DNA from: Candidatus Persebacteraceae bacterium Df01
Lineage (GTDB): Bacteria; Pseudomonadota; Gammaproteobacteria; Tethybacterales; Persebacteraceae
DNA: 64,000 bases
Direction of reading: 5' to 3'
Assembly: GCA_030386295.1 (NCBI GenBank)
Contig: JANQAO010000001.1
Coordinates: forward strand, 385,546 to 449,545
Made by a program: the position numbers and the translations under genes. Within the stretch, counting starts at the first letter, position 1; every line of letters begins with the position of its first letter. Below, in pieces: positions 62,983 to 64,000 of the stretch. The notes under the pieces were generated by a model. It was given only the letters and a program-made list of their open reading frames with translations. It was not told where the DNA came from and made no database searches.

Positions 62983-64000
62983 TTACGATTTTTCTTTTAA
63001 TATTTCTATTTCTTTTTTGATTTGCTTGCTGAGAGTTGAAACTGCTAGCAACAAATTGGGTTTCATTTTGTATTTTTCGGCGATGGTAAGTTGTCGCTCG
63101 GCCAACTCAAAATAGCCCTGTGCGGCGTGTGCTTTCGCTAGTAATAAATTAGCATATCCTCGTTGTTTGAGCGTTGCTGCCGCTTGCGAAGCTTCGCGTA
63201 GAGTATCGCTACGCTCGCGCAATACCTTGGGCATGGCCTTGTAGGTTTTTAGTAAATTGCGATAATCATTTGCCCGTCGCATAACGATAAGCTGCCGCAC
63301 ACCCAACGCGGCCGACTCGGGAAAATCGCGGCGAGCTTGAGCCAAAATAGCCAGTGCTTGTTTGTTATTACCGCCGAGACGGCTTAAATATTCTGCGCGC
63401 TCAGCGACAACAAAAGGATGTGCCACCGGCTGTAAGGAATCAAACATGCTTTGTGCCAGCACTTTGTCGCGGGTTTTTATGGCCAGTGCCAATAGGGCAA
63501 ATTGCAATGCGGTTTTTTTGTCGCTGGTTGCTTGCGCCAGCATTCGCTGCTTAGTATTTTTTTCGTCTTCGGGCACACCGCTTAGCGAAAGTTTTTCTTT
63601 TAACAAAAGAAAATCCAGACTGTTTTTTTCGCCCCGAATAGGCGAGGAGAGCAGGCGGTCTTTGATGTATGCAGCACGGCGCAGCGGCGCTGGGTGGGTG
63701 GAAACATATTCGGCACCACCGCCGGACAGTTTGCCCAGTAACTCAGCCAGATATTGTCCGTTGTGGCCAGAGTTAGCCATCATTTCCAATCCTAGTACGT
63801 CGGCTTCATGTTCCAGTTCGCGTGAATGTGCATATAGCTGACCGGTAATAATGCCGGCGCTACCGCTAACAACGGCATTACGCACTTCGGAACTGTCTGA
63901 TAGCAGTCCAGCGATGAGTAGCGGTATCGTTATTGCGGTGATTGTTTCCTGTACTTCTTTGGTACGCCGAAAATGATCTTGTTTAACGTGTGCCATTTCG
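62983..64000 (-). CDS. M48-family metallopeptidase with TPR tail, BepA-like (5' end beyond right edge)
   Basis: The visible 339 codons run off the right edge. The reverse strand there reads (H)EMAHVKQDHFRR, with the first His codon cut by the edge (its last base, C, fits). So the HExxH zinc site lies exactly at the border. Then ELEHEADVLGLEMM supplies the third ligand (Glu) and STHPAPLRRAAYI the conserved C-terminal part of the protease domain. The rest is helical TPR-like repeats (DKVLAQSMFDSLQPVAHPFV, YFELAERQLTIAEKY). This is the BepA/YfgC layout, periplasmic quality control of outer-membrane protein assembly. Confidence 0.88.
   Translation of the reverse strand, partial: EMAHVKQDHFRRTKEVQETITAITIPLLIAGLLSDSSEVRNAVVSGSAGIITGQLYAHSRELEHEADVLGLEMMANSGHNGQYLAELLGKLSGGGAEYVSTHPAPLRRAAYIKDRLLSSPIRGEKNSLDFLLLKEKLSLSGVPEDEKNTKQRMLAQATSDKKTALQFALLALAIKTRDKVLAQSMFDSLQPVAHPFVVAERAEYLSRLGGNNKQALAILAQARRDFPESAALGVRQLIVMRRANDYRNLLKTYKAMPKVLRERSDTLREASQAAATLKQRGYANLLLAKAHAAQGYFELAERQLTIAEKYKMKPNLLLAVSTLSKQIKKEIEILKEKS

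Overview
This 64 kb window is a dense, mostly housekeeping stretch of a proteobacterial chromosome, most likely gammaproteobacterial. The blocks cmk-rpsA-ihfB-lapB, nadD-rsfS-rlmH, hslVU and sucAB, together with an A-type RNase P RNA, support this. The order tpiA-secG-tRNA-Leu-nuoAB and the HslV N-terminus also resemble betaproteobacteria. No phage, insertion sequence, transposase or CRISPR array is visible. Several genes point to organic sulfonate and reduced-sulfur metabolism plus methylated-amine use, as in marine or host-associated sulfur-oxidising bacteria. The lineage is inferred; no rRNA gene is present.

Layout. 1-7.8 kb (minus strand): a methylcitrate operon prpB-prpC-(large membrane/spermidine-synthase-like protein)-prpD, ending in nhaA, which is cut by the left edge. 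8-11.5 kb: clpA, an L,D-transpeptidase, tadA and msrA. 11.8-16.4 kb: a sulfur module with sulfolactate sulfo-lyase SuyAB, a YeeE/YedE permease, a double-thioredoxin periplasmic protein and a Spy-like protein. 16.5-27.4 kb: nitrilase, tldD, a periplasmic ATP-dependent DNA ligase, tRNA-Gly, ileS-lspA, ilvA, a FccB-like sulfide dehydrogenase flavoprotein, rlmB and tRNA-Asn. 27.4-35.1 kb (plus strand): ispH-thiO-dgkA-cmk-rpsA-ihfB-lapB-nadD-rsfS-rlmH, many with overlapping ends. 35.1-42.1 kb (minus strand): pta, purD-tpiA-secG-tRNA-Leu-nuoA-nuoB and a DUF2723 membrane protein where nuoC would be expected. 42.3-49.5 kb: a DAHP synthase, dusA, an EamA transporter, an AT-rich glutamine amidotransferase, rnpB, a LysR regulator and a lone sarcosine oxidase beta subunit. 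49.7-60.5 kb (minus strand): tRNA-fMet, a DegP-type protease, hslVU, priA, sucA-(free lipoyl domain)-sucB and a cold-shock gene. 60.9-64 kb: rplS alone, a GAF/HD-GYP protein and a BepA-like M48 peptidase cut by the right edge.

How genes may work together. SuyAB would yield pyruvate and sulfite. FccB, the YeeE/YedE permease and the thioredoxin-like protein suggest further sulfur handling. A short Pta fits recovery of acetyl phosphate, for example from sulfoacetaldehyde cleavage, although xsc is not in the window. PrpBCD feeds propionyl-CoA carbon into the TCA cycle, represented here by SucAB.

Most notable observations: (1) many first genes of transcription units have a TANAAT-like -10 box ending 6-10 nt before the start codon and no Shine-Dalgarno, suggesting common leaderless transcripts; (2) a divergent initiator tRNA gene; (3) a free-standing lipoyl-domain gene duplicated from sucB; (4) a nuo operon that stops after nuoB; (5) an archaeal-looking PurD; (6) a spermidine-synthase-like membrane protein inside the prp operon.
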